A DNA stretch of 46,916 bases, taken from NCBI RefSeq assembly GCF_000222685.1, contig NZ_AFWJ01000168.1, positions 1-46,916 of the forward strand. The letters are read 5' to 3'. Shown here in pieces: positions 8,631-17,525 of the stretch (position 1 is its first letter; every line of letters begins with the position of its first letter). The notes beneath the pieces are model-generated. The model saw nothing but the letters and a program-made list of their open reading frames with translations, did not search any database and was not told the origin of the DNA. Made by a program: the position numbers and the translations under genes. This DNA is from Vibrio nigripulchritudo ATCC 27043. GTDB taxonomy: Bacteria; Pseudomonadota; Gammaproteobacteria; Enterobacterales; Vibrionaceae.

Positions 8631-10686
8631 ACTATTACAACAACTGACCGATCAAGGCATCGTAAGGCAATTGGATTATCAGTTTGCTCAGTTTATTGCG
8701 TCTCAGCAGCCAGAAAACGGTGAGAACATCCCCTTTCTGGCGGGGCTGGTCAGCGCCGAGTTAGGCAAAGGGCACATCTGTATCCCAATGGACAAAGTCG
8801 ATTTGGTGACCTGCTTGGGGCTGTATGGTGAGCAAGCGGAAGCCATTCGCAACCAGTTTTCGGGTATTGACTGGCAGTCTGAATTGCACGCTTCTTCTTT
8901 GGTGGGAAAACCGGGTGACGCGAAACCGTTAATCCTTGATGGCGCGAATCTGTATTTGCATCGCTATTGGCACTATGAGACCTCACTTAGCCAGACATTA
9001 AAAAACCTGATGAGCCCGATCTCGCTTTCTAATGATCAAATCAATCGCTTGAAAACCACTTTAGATCATCTGTTTGCGCGCAGTTACCACTACCTATTCA
9101 GTGCCGTGACAAAAGCCGATCAAAGTTCGCAGGTACAGAGGCAACAATGGGTGTGCGATCATCTGGATGTAGTGGATTCCAATTCCTTAAATTGGGAGGC
9201 GATAGATAAGGTAATTACCCAGGCGAATAAGGTTACCGACTTAGAGGCTCTGAATGATTTGGTGCCTCAGTCGGCGTGCTTGAACTGGCAGAAAGTGGCA
9301 GCAGCGGTGGCATTGACCCGTCGCTTTGCGGTGATTTCAGGTGGACCGGGTACTGGTAAAACTACAACAGTGACTAAACTTTTGGCGGCGTTGGTTCAGC
9401 AAGGTTCAGATATTGGTGAAGTGCCCACCATAAAACTGGTTGCGCCAACCGGAAAGGCGGCGGCTCGTTTGACTGAATCGATTGGTAAAGCGGTTGATGC
9501 CCTGCCGGTCGAACCAGAAATCCGAGCCCGAATTCCTACCGAGTCCAGCACCATTCACCGCTTGCTGGGGGCAGTCCCCGGGCGTGCAGAATTTCGTCAT
9601 CACAGCGAGAACCCTCTTCATTTGGATATTCTGGTGGTCGATGAAGCCTCGATGGTCGACCTATCCATGATGCATAAATTGGTGCAAGCTTTGCCACCGC
9701 AGGCAAGATTGATTCTGCTAGGCGATAAAGACCAGCTCGCCTCGGTAGAGGCAGGGGCAGTTCTGGGCGACATCTGTGATTTCAGTGATCAACATATGAG
9801 CGCGAATCAAAGCCAGCAGATATCTGCACTGACTGGTTTTTCGGCGATAGCACAATATGTATCCACTCAAGCCCCAGCCATTGTCGACTGCTTGTGTATG
9901 CTGCAAAAAAGCTATCGATTCGATGCTCGTTCGGGCATTGGGCAATTGGCGAAAGCCATAAATTCGGGGCAGCCGATCCAAGTTGAAAAAGTGTGGAACC
10001 AAGGGTTTGAAGACATTGCGCATCATGACTTGGATAAAGCCGTCTACCAAACGATGCTAAATATGGCTGCCAAGGGTTATGACAGTTATCTCCAAGCTGT
10101 CACAAGACCGTTGAACCACGATGAAACGCCTTCGTTGAAAGCCAGAGAGGTTTTGAAGCTGTTTTCCCAATGTCGATTGCTTTGCGCGATACGTGAAGGG
10201 GATTTTGGTGTAACAGGGTTAAATACACGAATTGAGCAACTCTTGAGAAAGAAGGGAAAATTGCCCGCCACTGATGAGCTTTGGTATCCCGGACGCCCAG
10301 TTATGGTGACTCGGAATGATCACAGCTTAGGGTTGTATAACGGTGACATTGGCGTGTGTATGTTGGACGAGTCGGAAGAAACGCCAAGACTAAGGGTATA
10401 TTTTGAGTTACCGGATGGCACGGTTAAAGGCGTACTTCCAAGCCGAGTTCCCGAACACGAAACCGCCTATGCGATGACGATTCACAAATCTCAGGGAAGT
10501 GAGTTCGAGCATACGATCATGGTGTTGCCACCCAATTACAGCCCAATTCTTACCCGCGAGTTGATTTATACCGGAATTACGCGTGCCAAGAAGCAGTTAG
10601 ATCTGTTTGGTGATCGCGCGGTAATGAGTCGTGGGGTGAAAGTAAAAACGTTGAGAGCGAGTGGGTTAGCGAGTCGATTGGGTTAG
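8617..10686 (+). CDS. recD: RecBCD enzyme subunit RecD (5'-3' helicase)
   Basis: RecD is the fast 5'-3' motor of RecBCD. The Walker A sequence SGGPGTGKTTT lies near residue 242, followed by LVAPTGKAAARL, the STIHRLLG block, VVDEASMVD (motif II) and LILLGDKDQLASVEAG. C-terminal motifs include AMTIHKSQGSEF and LIYTGITRAKK. At 689 residues it is longer than the 608-residue E. coli protein, which I believe is usual for Vibrio. Two in-frame ATGs (8617 and 8623) lie inside the end of recB and either could be the true start. No clear terminator follows; a small minus-strand gene begins its 3' end 57 bases downstream. Confidence 0.96.
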   Translation: MQMLKLLQQLTDQGIVRQLDYQFAQFIASQQPENGENIPFLAGLVSAELGKGHICIPMDKVDLVTCLGLYGEQAEAIRNQFSGIDWQSELHASSLVGKPGDAKPLILDGANLYLHRYWHYETSLSQTLKNLMSPISLSNDQINRLKTTLDHLFARSYHYLFSAVTKADQSSQVQRQQWVCDHLDVVDSNSLNWEAIDKVITQANKVTDLEALNDLVPQSACLNWQKVAAAVALTRRFAVISGGPGTGKTTTVTKLLAALVQQGSDIGEVPTIKLVAPTGKAAARLTESIGKAVDALPVEPEIRARIPTESSTIHRLLGAVPGRAEFRHHSENPLHLDILVVDEASMVDLSMMHKLVQALPPQARLILLGDKDQLASVEAGAVLGDICDFSDQHMSANQSQQISALTGFSAIAQYVSTQAPAIVDCLCMLQKSYRFDARSGIGQLAKAINSGQPIQVEKVWNQGFEDIAHHDLDKAVYQTMLNMAAKGYDSYLQAVTRPLNHDETPSLKAREVLKLFSQCRLLCAIREGDFGVTGLNTRIEQLLRKKGKLPATDELWYPGRPVMVTRNDHSLGLYNGDIGVCMLDESEETPRLRVYFELPDGTVKGVLPSRVPEHETAYAMTIHKSQGSEFEHTIMVLPPNYSPILTRELIYTGITRAKKQLDLFGDRAVMSRGVKVKTLRASGLASRLG

Positions 10687-10742
10687 GTATGTGGGATAGA
10701 GAAAGGCACCGTCCGTGGTAAGCATTTTAATTCTTAACGCGA

Positions 10743-11027
10743 TTAGGCTTCATTCAGAGCCAGAAAGCGGAACAAATCTTTGGTGCTAACATCTTCTTCA
10801 ATTTTGGTGCTAAAGACATCAGAAAAAGAAATGTTCTTAATATTACAGCGGTTTTGATACGACATAATGTAACGCTTCATACTGCTGTTTACTGGAAACA
10901 CGCAGTGAACGTCTCTGCCGTCTAAAAATTGGTTATCAGCCATATCCCAAAAGCTTTGGGCTGAGTTGCAAATTATGGTTCTCATTGAGTTTATGCTCGC
11001 AAGTTGTGGACTCTCGCTTCCTAGCAT
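10743..11027 (-). CDS. Small hypothetical protein between recD and argA
   Basis: A 94-residue minus-strand frame that I cannot assign to a family. It reads like a small soluble protein with no signal peptide or membrane segment; the second half (SSMKRYIMSYQNRCN to KDLFRFLALNEA) is charged and probably helical. The ATG at 11027 has AGGG five bases upstream. An internal ATG at 10985 would give an 80-residue product starting MRTIICNSAQSFWD. Support for a real gene comes from its position in an otherwise empty 580-base gap, a plausible upstream promoter and a structured leader. It shares no operon with recD (opposite strand) and is 242 bases from the argA stop on the same strand. Confidence 0.5.
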   Translation of the reverse strand: MLGSESPQLASINSMRTIICNSAQSFWDMADNQFLDGRDVHCVFPVNSSMKRYIMSYQNRCNIKNISFSDVFSTKIEEDVSTKDLFRFLALNEA

Positions 11028-11121
11028 TTGACCCTAAATTAGAGGGAACCTCCGTGTGGCAGTGAATGTTTCTCAATGATCTGACGTTGTACTCGTAAAG
11101 AAACACTCATCTGAATTTGAA

Positions 11122-11148
11122 CGCTGGAAAAGGTGACCCTCTCCAGCG
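11122..11148 (-). promoter_or_regulatory. Hairpin in the probable 5' leader of the small hypothetical gene
   Basis: A perfect 7-bp stem, CGCTGGA and TCCAGCG, with a 13-base loop lies about 95 bases upstream of the small minus-strand gene and just downstream of its predicted promoter. It has no T-run on the minus strand, so a structured leader is more likely than a terminator. Its function is unknown. Confidence 0.4.
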
Positions 11149-11154
11149 GCGGTG

Positions 11155-11187
11155 ATTGTACCAGCAGTTTTGCAGATGAAAAGTCAA
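11155..11187 (-). promoter_or_regulatory. Candidate sigma-70 promoter for the small hypothetical gene
   Basis: On the minus strand a TACAAT -10 box (11155-11160) follows a TTTTCA -35 region (11177-11182) at 16 bases; the better hexamer TTGACT (11182-11187) is 21 bases away. Transcription would start about 120 bases upstream of the small gene and run through the 7-bp hairpin. This is inferred from consensus only. Confidence 0.35.
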
Positions 11188-11269
11188 AATTTAACCAATT
11201 TCATCGTTAATTTAGCAACCTATTATAAATCAGTTGCTTATAAATGAAGTTTTTTAGTATGAGGTTCTA

Positions 11270-12607
11270 TTAAACAACTCTGAGCTGTAAAATCTTCGAT
11301 CTTCTTTGGTAGTTATATAAATCCTGTTTTTCACCCGGGAGCGCGTCAATGCCGACTTCGGTGAATCCTTGCTCTCTGAACCAATGGATACTTCTTGTAG
11401 TAAGCACAAATAAGTTCTCTAAGCCTAGGGTTTTAGCCTGATTATAGATGTGCTTGAGCAGATGAACTCCGCGGTTGCCATCCCGATAATCTGGGTGGAT
11501 AGCAACACACGCCATTTCAGCCGTTTTAGCTTCAATATAAGGGTAAAGCGCGGCGCAACCGATGATCATTCCGTCTTTTTCTATGATAGTGAACTGGTGG
11601 ATCTCTTGCTCAAGCTGTTCGCGAGAGCGACGAACCAGTATTCCCTGTTCCTCAAGTGGACGAATCAAATCCAAGATCCCGCCGATGTCATCAATGTCAG
11701 CGCTTCGAACCTGCTCCGCACTGGCCATTACGATTTGCGTTCCGATACCATCCAGCGAGAACAATTCCTGCAAAATGGCGCCATCAAGTTTATAACTGAC
11801 TAAGTGGCTTCTTGGCACGCCAGCTCGGCAAGCGGCTATTGCAGCTTTCAGGAAGCGAATGGAACCACGACGCCCATTTTCGTCACCTTCTTTCGACAAT
11901 CTTTGTTGAAGGATCTCTTGAGCACCTTTAGGAAACAGCTCAGCAATAACGTCGCCTTTGTCGTCGATGATGCCCTGTTCTGAGCTGAATCCGATAAGTT
12001 TGTCGGCGTTGAGTTTGATGGCAACTTGTGTGGCGACTTCTTCAGAAAGTAAGTTAAAACTTTCGCCAGTAACCGAGCAGCCGATAGGACCAAGAAGCAC
12101 AATGGAACCTTGCTGCAAAGTCCGATAAATGCCTTCGGTATCGATTCGGCGAATTCGCCCGCTGTGGCAGTAATCAATACCGTCATCTACGCCAATAGGT
12201 TGAGCAACAATGAAATTTCCGCTCACAACATTAAGTTGCGTACCTGCCATTGGGGTATTGTTTAAACTCATAGAAAGTCGGGCGGTAATGGCAAGTTGAA
12301 GCTGACCTGCTGCTTGCATGGCGACACTGAGTGCATCTTCATCTGTCACCCGTATTCCTTTGTGGTATGGCGTGTGGTGATCTTGTTTGTCCAGCAAGCG
12401 GTTTATCTGAGGTCGTGCGCCATGAACCAGTACAATTTTTACCCCCAGACTATGCAGTAGGGCAATGTCACTAATTATGTTACCGAAGTTCTGATCTTCA
12501 AATGCCTCACCACCGATCATGACCACCATGATTTTGCCACGGTGGGCATTGACATAAGGCGCGGATTGCCTGAATCCTTTTACCAGTGCTGTGCTTCTTA
12601 TTTTCAC
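11270..12607 (-). CDS. argA: Amino-acid N-acetyltransferase (N-acetylglutamate synthase) ArgA
   Basis: ArgA makes N-acetyl-L-glutamate from acetyl-CoA and glutamate, the first step of arginine synthesis, and is normally inhibited by arginine. The 445-residue product aligns throughout with E. coli ArgA. The N-terminal amino-acid-kinase-like domain includes [38 protein letters not shown] and [21 protein letters not shown]. The C-terminal GNAT domain includes [17 protein letters not shown] and [17 protein letters not shown]. The start codon is GTG (12605-12607), as fits the family N-terminus, with only a weak ribosome site. A candidate ArgR site lies upstream. The gene is monocistronic here and diverges from the DUF2850 gene. 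Confidence 0.97.
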   Translation of the reverse strand: MKIRSTALVKGFRQSAPYVNAHRGKIMVVMIGGEAFEDQNFGNIISDIALLHSLGVKIVLVHGARPQINRLLDKQDHHTPYHKGIRVTDEDALSVAMQAAGQLQLAITARLSMSLNNTPMAGTQLNVVSGNFIVAQPIGVDDGIDYCHSGRIRRIDTEGIYRTLQQGSIVLLGPIGCSVTGESFNLLSEEVATQVAIKLNADKLIGFSSEQGIIDDKGDVIAELFPKGAQEILQQRLSKEGDENGRRGSIRFLKAAIAACRAGVPRSHLVSYKLDGAILQELFSLDGIGTQIVMASAEQVRSADIDDIGGILDLIRPLEEQGILVRRSREQLEQEIHQFTIIEKDGMIIGCAALYPYIEAKTAEMACVAIHPDYRDGNRGVHLLKHIYNQAKTLGLENLFVLTTRSIHWFREQGFTEVGIDALPGEKQDLYNYQRRSKILQLRVV

Positions 12608-12641
12608 TATAAAATCTGTCCGTGACTAAATATGCTAATTT

Positions 12642-12689
12642 TATGAGTAATTATTTTTGTATATTGACTCCTATTTGAGATTTGTTCAA
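12642..12689 (-). promoter_or_regulatory. argA promoter with candidate ARG box
   Basis: On the minus strand a TTGAAC -35 hexamer (12684-12689) and a CAATAT -10 hexamer (12661-12666) are 17 bases apart. Directly downstream, 12642-12659 reads TATGAGTAATTATTTTTG, which keeps the centre and one good half of the ARG-box pattern (about 4 mismatches in 18). The position overlapping the start of transcription fits ArgR repression by arginine. The ARG-box call is from consensus memory. Confidence 0.4.
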
Positions 12690-12846
12690 TGAAAATTTTC
12701 GAACTGTGCCAAATAAAGTCCATATGTTGAGTAAAATATGTATGGTATGGTTTAGACTGACTAATATGTCGTCGTTGGTTGGTCTTTCTGTGAAAGTTTT
12801 TGGGCTCGCCGTGGTATCTGTACACACTGTTTAGGAAGTAGAAGTG

Positions 12847-13281
12847 ATGAGTAGTGCAATGAGCAAGCTCTGGCAGGGAGGTCGTCAGGATATGTCTTAT
12901 TATCTGAAGGCGGGATTACTCTTAGGTACGCTAGTTGTCGGGGTTGGGGTTGGCTTATATCACGTCCTTAACCAGTACAATGCGGAGCAAAAAGAGTTGC
13001 GAAAGCACATCTACGGACACTGGGTCGAACAGAATGTCGCACCCTATATGCGAGACTCATACACCATTAAACAAGAAGGGGTGTACAGAGACGGTCGCTT
13101 AATCGCATCGGACTTCAGTTTTAATGGCAATGAGCTCAAATTCAGCAGTGGCGGCTCTAAGCATGAGTTCATCATCATCTCAGAGACATTCAAAAAAATG
13201 CGCCGCATTAAACCGGAGCATTACGAGTCTATTTTCCTCAATACTAATCCGCAGCCAGTTGTGTTAAATCCAAGCAATTAG
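12847..13281 (+). CDS. DUF2850 domain-containing membrane-anchored protein
   Basis: A short protein of 144 residues with one N-terminal membrane segment (about residues 19-40, LKAGLLLGTLVVGVGVGLYHV) and a predicted periplasmic or extracytoplasmic remainder. The tail reads like a small beta-rich domain that begins HIYGHWVEQNVAPYMRDSYTI. I recognise this as the DUF2850 type found in Vibrio; no function is known to me. AGGAAG at 12833-12838 serves as ribosome site. The GTG at 12844 is an equally spaced alternative that adds one residue. The gene diverges from argA and lies 70 bases upstream of mltA, with a weak hairpin (ATGGC/GCCAT, about 13299-13318) between them, so it may or may not share a transcript. 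Confidence 0.8.
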   Translation: MSSAMSKLWQGGRQDMSYYLKAGLLLGTLVVGVGVGLYHVLNQYNAEQKELRKHIYGHWVEQNVAPYMRDSYTIKQEGVYRDGRLIASDFSFNGNELKFSSGGSKHEFIIISETFKKMRRIKPEHYESIFLNTNPQPVVLNPSN

Positions 13282-13351
13282 ACAGAGAGTGTATTGCTGA
13301 TGGCGATATATTTTGCCATGCTGATACAAACCTTTATGTCTGGATGTCTTT

Positions 13352-14455
13352 GTGTTTAAAAAATTTCTTTGTTTTGGTGCAGTAGCAACGTTAGTGGGTT
13401 GTGCCGCCCCAACCGAGCGAGGTCAACAATACCTCGACGGTGAATTCTCTTCTGCGCTCAATCAAACCGAGCAAATCGAATCCAACAAACCTCGAAATTA
13501 TCTGGCATTTAACGCCCAGGCAGAGCAAGTTCTTGTGAAGTCGCCTTCGATGTCACGAACTTTCCAGCCTTTATACGAGCAGCTATCCGCGTGGACACTC
13601 AACAGTGGCGATCCAAAAGAACTGGCTAATTACGGTATTCAGGCAGCGCAGCTTGGTGGTGGTGACGACAAAGGTAACGTGTTGTTTACTGGATACTTCT
13701 CTCCAGTAATTGAATTGCGCCATCAGCCGAATGACACGTTCAAATACCCTGTCTACAAAATGCCTACCTGTGAAGAGCAATGCCCAACACGAGCCGAAAT
13801 TAACAGTGGTGTGCTTGAAGGAATGGGGCTTGAACTTGGCTATGCGGCAAATATGATTGACCCGTTTATTATGGAAGTGCAGGGCAGTGGTTTCGTGCAT
13901 TTTGAAGACGACGATACTCTGGAATACTTTGCCTATGGCGGGAAAAACGGGCATCCGTACGTCAGCATTGGTAAGGTTCTGATTGAGAGAAATCAGATTC
14001 CACGAGAAAAAATGTCGCTTAAAGCAATCAAAGAATGGGTTCTCGCGCAGGAAGAAGAAGTCGTTCGTGAACTGCTTGAGCAAAATACCTCTTATGTTTT
14101 CTTTGAACCGAGACAGGCAGCTCCAGTAACGGGTACGGCAGGCATCCCACTGCTTCCTATGGCTTCGGTCGCTGGTGACAGAAGACTCTTTCCAATGGGC
14201 ACCCCCATTTTGGCAGAAGTTCCTTTGCTAAACGCCGATGGCACATTCAGTGGAGCGCATGAGTTGCGTCTTTTAATTGTTTTGGATACTGGCGGTGCAG
14301 TGAAACAAAACCACCTCGACCTTTATCACGGTATGGGGCCAAGAGCCGGAACTCAGGCAGGTCACTACAAGCATTTTGGTCGGGTTTGGAAATTAGGTTT
14401 AGAAGCATCCGCGACGCAATCACCTTGGGCACTGCCACCTGAAAAGCGCGATTAA
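13352..14455 (+). CDS. mltA: Membrane-bound lytic murein transglycosylase A
   Basis: MltA cleaves the glycan strands of peptidoglycan to 1,6-anhydro-muropeptides at the inner face of the outer membrane. The product is a lipoprotein, with basic start, hydrophobic core and lipobox LVGC placing the lipidated cysteine at residue 17. The MltA barrel includes VLFTGYFSPVIELR and DPFIMEVQGSGFVHFEDDDTL. The C-terminal 3D domain carries LLIVLDTGGAVKQNHLDLYHGMG, with the catalytic aspartate in the DTGGA or HLDLY segment as in the family. The start is GTG with a weak ribosome site; no in-frame ATG gives the signal peptide. Length (367) is typical. It releases substrates that AmpG, also in this window, would import. 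Confidence 0.95.
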   Translation: MFKKFLCFGAVATLVGCAAPTERGQQYLDGEFSSALNQTEQIESNKPRNYLAFNAQAEQVLVKSPSMSRTFQPLYEQLSAWTLNSGDPKELANYGIQAAQLGGGDDKGNVLFTGYFSPVIELRHQPNDTFKYPVYKMPTCEEQCPTRAEINSGVLEGMGLELGYAANMIDPFIMEVQGSGFVHFEDDDTLEYFAYGGKNGHPYVSIGKVLIERNQIPREKMSLKAIKEWVLAQEEEVVRELLEQNTSYVFFEPRQAAPVTGTAGIPLLPMASVAGDRRLFPMGTPILAEVPLLNADGTFSGAHELRLLIVLDTGGAVKQNHLDLYHGMGPRAGTQAGHYKHFGRVWKLGLEASATQSPWALPPEKRD

Positions 14456-14479
14456 ACGTGTAGGCTAGACTTTTTGATG

Positions 14480-14512
14480 AAGAGTGCGTATAAATCGCAC
14501 TCTTTCTTTTTG
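14480..14512 (+). terminator. Intrinsic terminator after mltA
   Basis: AAGAGTGCG and CGCACTCTT form a stem of about 9 bp around a short AT loop, followed by TTCTTTTT. It ends the mltA transcript 25 bases after the stop and separates it from tcdA. Confidence 0.85.
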
Positions 14513-14538
14513 AACTCAATTTTGCACAAGGCGACATC

Positions 14539-15354
14539 ATGCAAGACAACCTTCCTCCAGCATCCGAGCAGTACGATCAGCGATTTGGTGGTACAAGGCG
14601 TTTATATGGAAACTCCGAAGTGGAGATCCTCCGAGCGTCGCATGTGTGTGTCGTTGGAATTGGTGGTGTGGGTTCCTGGGCGGTAGAAGCATTAGCCAGA
14701 ACGGGGATCGGAGAGCTGACCCTGATCGATATGGATGATGTGTGTGTCACCAATATTAATCGTCAGATCCATGCCTTGAATGGTACGGTTGGTCAAAGCA
14801 AGATTGAAGTGATGGCAGAGAGAGTAAAGCTGATTAACCCTGAATGTAAGGTTAATCTGATTGACGACTTTATCTCACCAGACAATTTGAAAGAATACAT
14901 CAGCAAAGACTTTGACTATGTATTGGATGCCATCGACAGCGTCAAAGCAAAGGCTGCCTTGCTGGCGTTCTGCCGCAGCAATAAAATCAAAGTAGTAACG
15001 ACAGGCGGTGCTGGTGGTCAGGTAGATCCGACGCAAATTCAGGTCGCGGACTTAACCAAAACCATTCAGGATCCGCTGGCAAAGAAAATCAAAGACACAT
15101 TGCGTCGTCACCATAACTTCCCGAAGAACCCACAGCGAAAGTTTGGTATTGAATGTGTATTCTCTACTGAACAATTGAAGTACCCACAAGCAGACGGCAG
15201 TGTTTGTGCTACCAAATCGACAGCAGAAGGACCAAAACGTATGGACTGCGCCAGCGGTTTTGGTGCGGCAACGGTAGTGACCGCCACCTTTGGCTTTGTT
15301 GCCGTATCACGAGTCGTTGAGAAGCTGATTCAGCGCGGGCTGAAGAAGTCTTAA
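14539..15354 (+). CDS. tcdA: tRNA threonylcarbamoyladenosine dehydratase TcdA (CsdL)
   Basis: TcdA uses ATP to cyclise t6A37 to ct6A37 in tRNAs that read ANN codons. The 271-residue product is an E1/ThiF/MoeB-like adenylating enzyme with the nucleotide-binding motif CVVGIGGVGSWAVEALARTG (about residues 36-55), then LIDMDDVCVTNINRQIHAL and YVLDAIDSVKAK. The C-terminal region has AEGPKRMDCASGFGAATVVTATFGF. Length and motifs fit E. coli TcdA (268). AAGGCGA precedes the ATG. It is followed by its own terminator and then by csdE, whose product is the sulfur-transfer partner found beside tcdA in E. coli. The cysteine desulfurase csdA is not in this stretch. Confidence 0.95.
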   Translation: MQDNLPPASEQYDQRFGGTRRLYGNSEVEILRASHVCVVGIGGVGSWAVEALARTGIGELTLIDMDDVCVTNINRQIHALNGTVGQSKIEVMAERVKLINPECKVNLIDDFISPDNLKEYISKDFDYVLDAIDSVKAKAALLAFCRSNKIKVVTTGGAGGQVDPTQIQVADLTKTIQDPLAKKIKDTLRRHHNFPKNPQRKFGIECVFSTEQLKYPQADGSVCATKSTAEGPKRMDCASGFGAATVVTATFGFVAVSRVVEKLIQRGLKKS

Positions 15355-15372
15355 GATAATCCATCTGAAGTC

Positions 15373-15398
15373 GCCCGACACAAATGTTGGGCTTTTTT
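15373..15398 (+). terminator. Intrinsic terminator after tcdA
   Basis: GCCCGACA and TGTTGGGC pair (one G-U) around CAAA and are followed by six Ts. The position 19 bases after the tcdA stop implies that csdE has its own promoter or depends on read-through. Confidence 0.8.
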
Positions 15399-15477
15399 AT
15401 GCCAGTAATCCGTGGGCAACTGGTGGTGAAAGTGGGTATAATCCCCGCCAGTTAATATTCAAAACCTAATCAGAATA

Positions 15478-15906
15478 ATGAGCAATTTCCCTTCATCCCC
15501 ATTTGGCACCGACATTTCTAGCGAGCAGATTGCTGAAACCATGCAAGGTTTTAAAAGCTGGGAAGACCGTTACCGACAGGTCATTCAGTGGGGTAAGAAA
15601 CTGCCCGATATGCCGGAAGACCTGAAAGCCGATACTGTGACTATTTCTGGTTGTGAAAGCCAGGTTTGGTTTGTTGTAGAAAAGGTGGGTGAGCAGTGGC
15701 ATTTTTGTGCCGACTCTGATGCCCGAATTGTACGTGGTTTGATAGCGATAGTGCTCGCTGCCTACGAAGGCAAAACCTCAGAGCAGATTCAGAGTTTTGA
15801 TATCGACGCTTACTTCGAAGTGACAGGTTTGTTTACTCACCTGAGCCCCTCCCGAGGTAATGGTCTGAAAGCCATTGTTAAGCACATTCAAACCATTACT
15901 CGTTAA
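15478..15906 (+). CDS. csdE: Cysteine desulfuration protein CsdE (SufE family)
   Basis: CsdE accepts persulfide sulfur from the desulfurase CsdA and stimulates it. The 142-residue product is the SufE fold: PFGTDISSEQI, KSWEDRYRQVIQWGKKLPDMPEDLK, the active-site loop ISGCESQVWF with Cys59 as sulfur acceptor, and DSDARIVRGLIAIVLAAYEGKT. It resembles E. coli CsdE more than SufE because of the PFGT start and the neighbouring tcdA. The upstream sequence contains a plausible -10 (TATAAT within GGGTATAATCCCC near 15438), consistent with a promoter after the tcdA terminator. The ribosome site is weak. It ends 33 bases before the convergent yajL stop. Confidence 0.9.
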   Translation: MSNFPSSPFGTDISSEQIAETMQGFKSWEDRYRQVIQWGKKLPDMPEDLKADTVTISGCESQVWFVVEKVGEQWHFCADSDARIVRGLIAIVLAAYEGKTSEQIQSFDIDAYFEVTGLFTHLSPSRGNGLKAIVKHIQTITR

Positions 15907-15939
15907 GCTTTTATTTTCTATCCTGAAATGGATTAGGCG

Positions 15940-16536
15940 TTACTTACCCATTTCGTGGAAATGAAGTTGTGGAACCGGAACCATAGGTTCAGCGACACTC
16001 CAGGCATGCGGTTTACCAGAAAGCCGAATGACGATTTCCATCGCAAATTCCAATGCGCTACCAGGTCCCTGGCTGGTAATGAGCTTGTGTATCACGTCTG
16101 TTACTACACGCTTAACTCGCCACTGTGCCTCTGGAATGTGTTTTTCAAAACTAGGGTGACAGGTCATGATGGCTTCTGGGTACAAGTCGTGTGTTTGAAG
16201 GACTAAAGCGGGAGCTGCACATATTGCCGCCATCCAACGTCTTTCATACATGTGCTGCTTGAGCATCTCGATCAGAAGCACGCTGTCGCGGAAAGTTTCT
16301 GAGCCGGGCACGCCTCCTGGTAAAGCGATCACATCAAACTGCTCATCCGCCACTTCGACTAATTTGCAGTCCGCCGTTAGAATAACACCTCGAGATGCTT
16401 TCATGGTGAGCGAGCCTTCAGGGTCGACGCTGGCAATCGTCACATCGTAGCCAGCGCGCACCATGATATCGATGATGGTAACCGCTTCCATTTCTTCGGT
16501 ACCCGGTGCGATCGGGACCAGTACTTTAAAACTCAT
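15940..16536 (-). CDS. yajL: DJ-1/PfpI family protein, YajL-like
   Basis: A 198-residue DJ-1 superfamily protein. Key residues are Glu14/Glu15 in APGTEEMEAV and the nucleophile-elbow Cys106 in AAICAAPALVL. The tail GPGSALEFAMEIV is also characteristic. E. coli YajL is a covalent chaperone and is reported to act on oxidised or glycated substrates; older annotation calls it ThiJ without proof of a thiamine role. The ATG overlaps the stop of panE (ATGA), so both are cotranslated from one minus-strand transcript. Pairing with panE may explain the historical link to thiamine and pantothenate pathways. The DJ-1 call is firm; the YajL subgroup is likely. Confidence 0.9.
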   Translation of the reverse strand: MSFKVLVPIAPGTEEMEAVTIIDIMVRAGYDVTIASVDPEGSLTMKASRGVILTADCKLVEVADEQFDVIALPGGVPGSETFRDSVLLIEMLKQHMYERRWMAAICAAPALVLQTHDLYPEAIMTCHPSFEKHIPEAQWRVKRVVTDVIHKLITSQGPGSALEFAMEIVIRLSGKPHAWSVAEPMVPVPQLHFHEMGK

Positions 16537-17426
16537 GATGAACTCCAGCTTTGTTCGATTCTTTGTATTTCATCCAGTAAAGATTGGTTTACTGGAGTCG
16601 GAATACCGTGCAGTCTGGCTTTGCTGACTACGTATCCCGTTATAAATTCTATCTCAGTCTTGCGTTGATAAAACACATCTTGTTGCATTGAAGAGTGATT
16701 TTTCGCTGTGGCATTTATGACTAAATCGACTTTGTTCCGAAGGTCGGAATAGTTCGCTTCTTGCTGCTCAGCCTTCATAACACGCGCCACTTCTTTGACT
16801 ATGGCATCTAATGTTGAATGATATTTCTCCTGAGCCAGATCTCCGTTCAAACACTGCTCTATGGCGGTCAATGGATTGATGGCACAGTTGATGGCGAGCT
16901 TGTCCCACAAGGCTTGTTGAATATCAGGGTTCCAACTCACTTCTGGCATTGCGTGATTGAGGACTTCTGCTAAAAAGTCGCAGTGACAGCCTTTGGTATT
17001 AACACCACCAAGCTGGGTCATGCCGTGACCTGTGTGCTGAACCTGATTCGCTGATGGCTTGTAAGCGGCTTGCGTTGTCGTGCCAAGCACTACCGGGAAA
17101 TCTTTAATACGCTCTGATATCGCGTCAACCGCCCCCATTCCATTGTGCATAAATAGCAGAATGGTGTCGGTGCTCAGTTTCGGCAGAATTGGGGCAATTG
17201 CTTCTTCTACCTGCCAGGCTTTGACAGTGATCAGGATGAGATCGGCGTTTGCCAGATCGTTATCGTCGTTGCTGCGAAACTCGATAGGAGCCTGTTTGTC
17301 TTTGGCAAGGTGCAGCGTTGAAGCAGTGCAACTGCGACTCCAAAGAGACACATTATGCCCAGCGTCGTGCAGGGACGTTGCCCACAACGCACCAACAGCC
17401 CCAGGACCAAGAATGGTAATGTTCAA
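16533..17426 (-). CDS. panE: 2-dehydropantoate 2-reductase
   Basis: PanE reduces ketopantoate to pantoate with NADPH on the route to coenzyme A. The N-terminal Rossmann motif ITILGPGAVGALWA (residues 3-16) and TVKAWQVEEA, HNGMGAVD, LGTTTQAAYK and the C-terminal ALWDKLAINCAINPLTAIEQC, containing the catalytic Lys, are typical. Length is 297 against 303 in E. coli. The ATG at 17426 is followed directly by the family start MNITILG. It forms a two-gene unit with yajL through a four-base overlap. The upstream gap of 149 bases holds the tsx terminator and probably a promoter. Confidence 0.93.
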   Translation of the reverse strand: MNITILGPGAVGALWATSLHDAGHNVSLWSRSCTASTLHLAKDKQAPIEFRSNDDNDLANADLILITVKAWQVEEAIAPILPKLSTDTILLFMHNGMGAVDAISERIKDFPVVLGTTTQAAYKPSANQVQHTGHGMTQLGGVNTKGCHCDFLAEVLNHAMPEVSWNPDIQQALWDKLAINCAINPLTAIEQCLNGDLAQEKYHSTLDAIVKEVARVMKAEQQEANYSDLRNKVDLVINATAKNHSSMQQDVFYQRKTEIEFITGYVVSKARLHGIPTPVNQSLLDEIQRIEQSWSSS

Positions 17427-17525
17427 ACTGAAATGCCTTACAGAGAGAAAGTTGCAGCAAGGATAGCGAGAGCAGGAAAAGATGCAATATCTGGCGGGGT
17501 TTCTTTGAGTTCGAATATATATTCA

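Noticed and set aside
12607-12825. 72-residue minus-strand frame directly upstream of argA
   Set aside because: It overlaps the argA promoter and candidate ARG box. Its composition (many His, Lys, Tyr and Ser from AT-rich DNA) looks non-coding.
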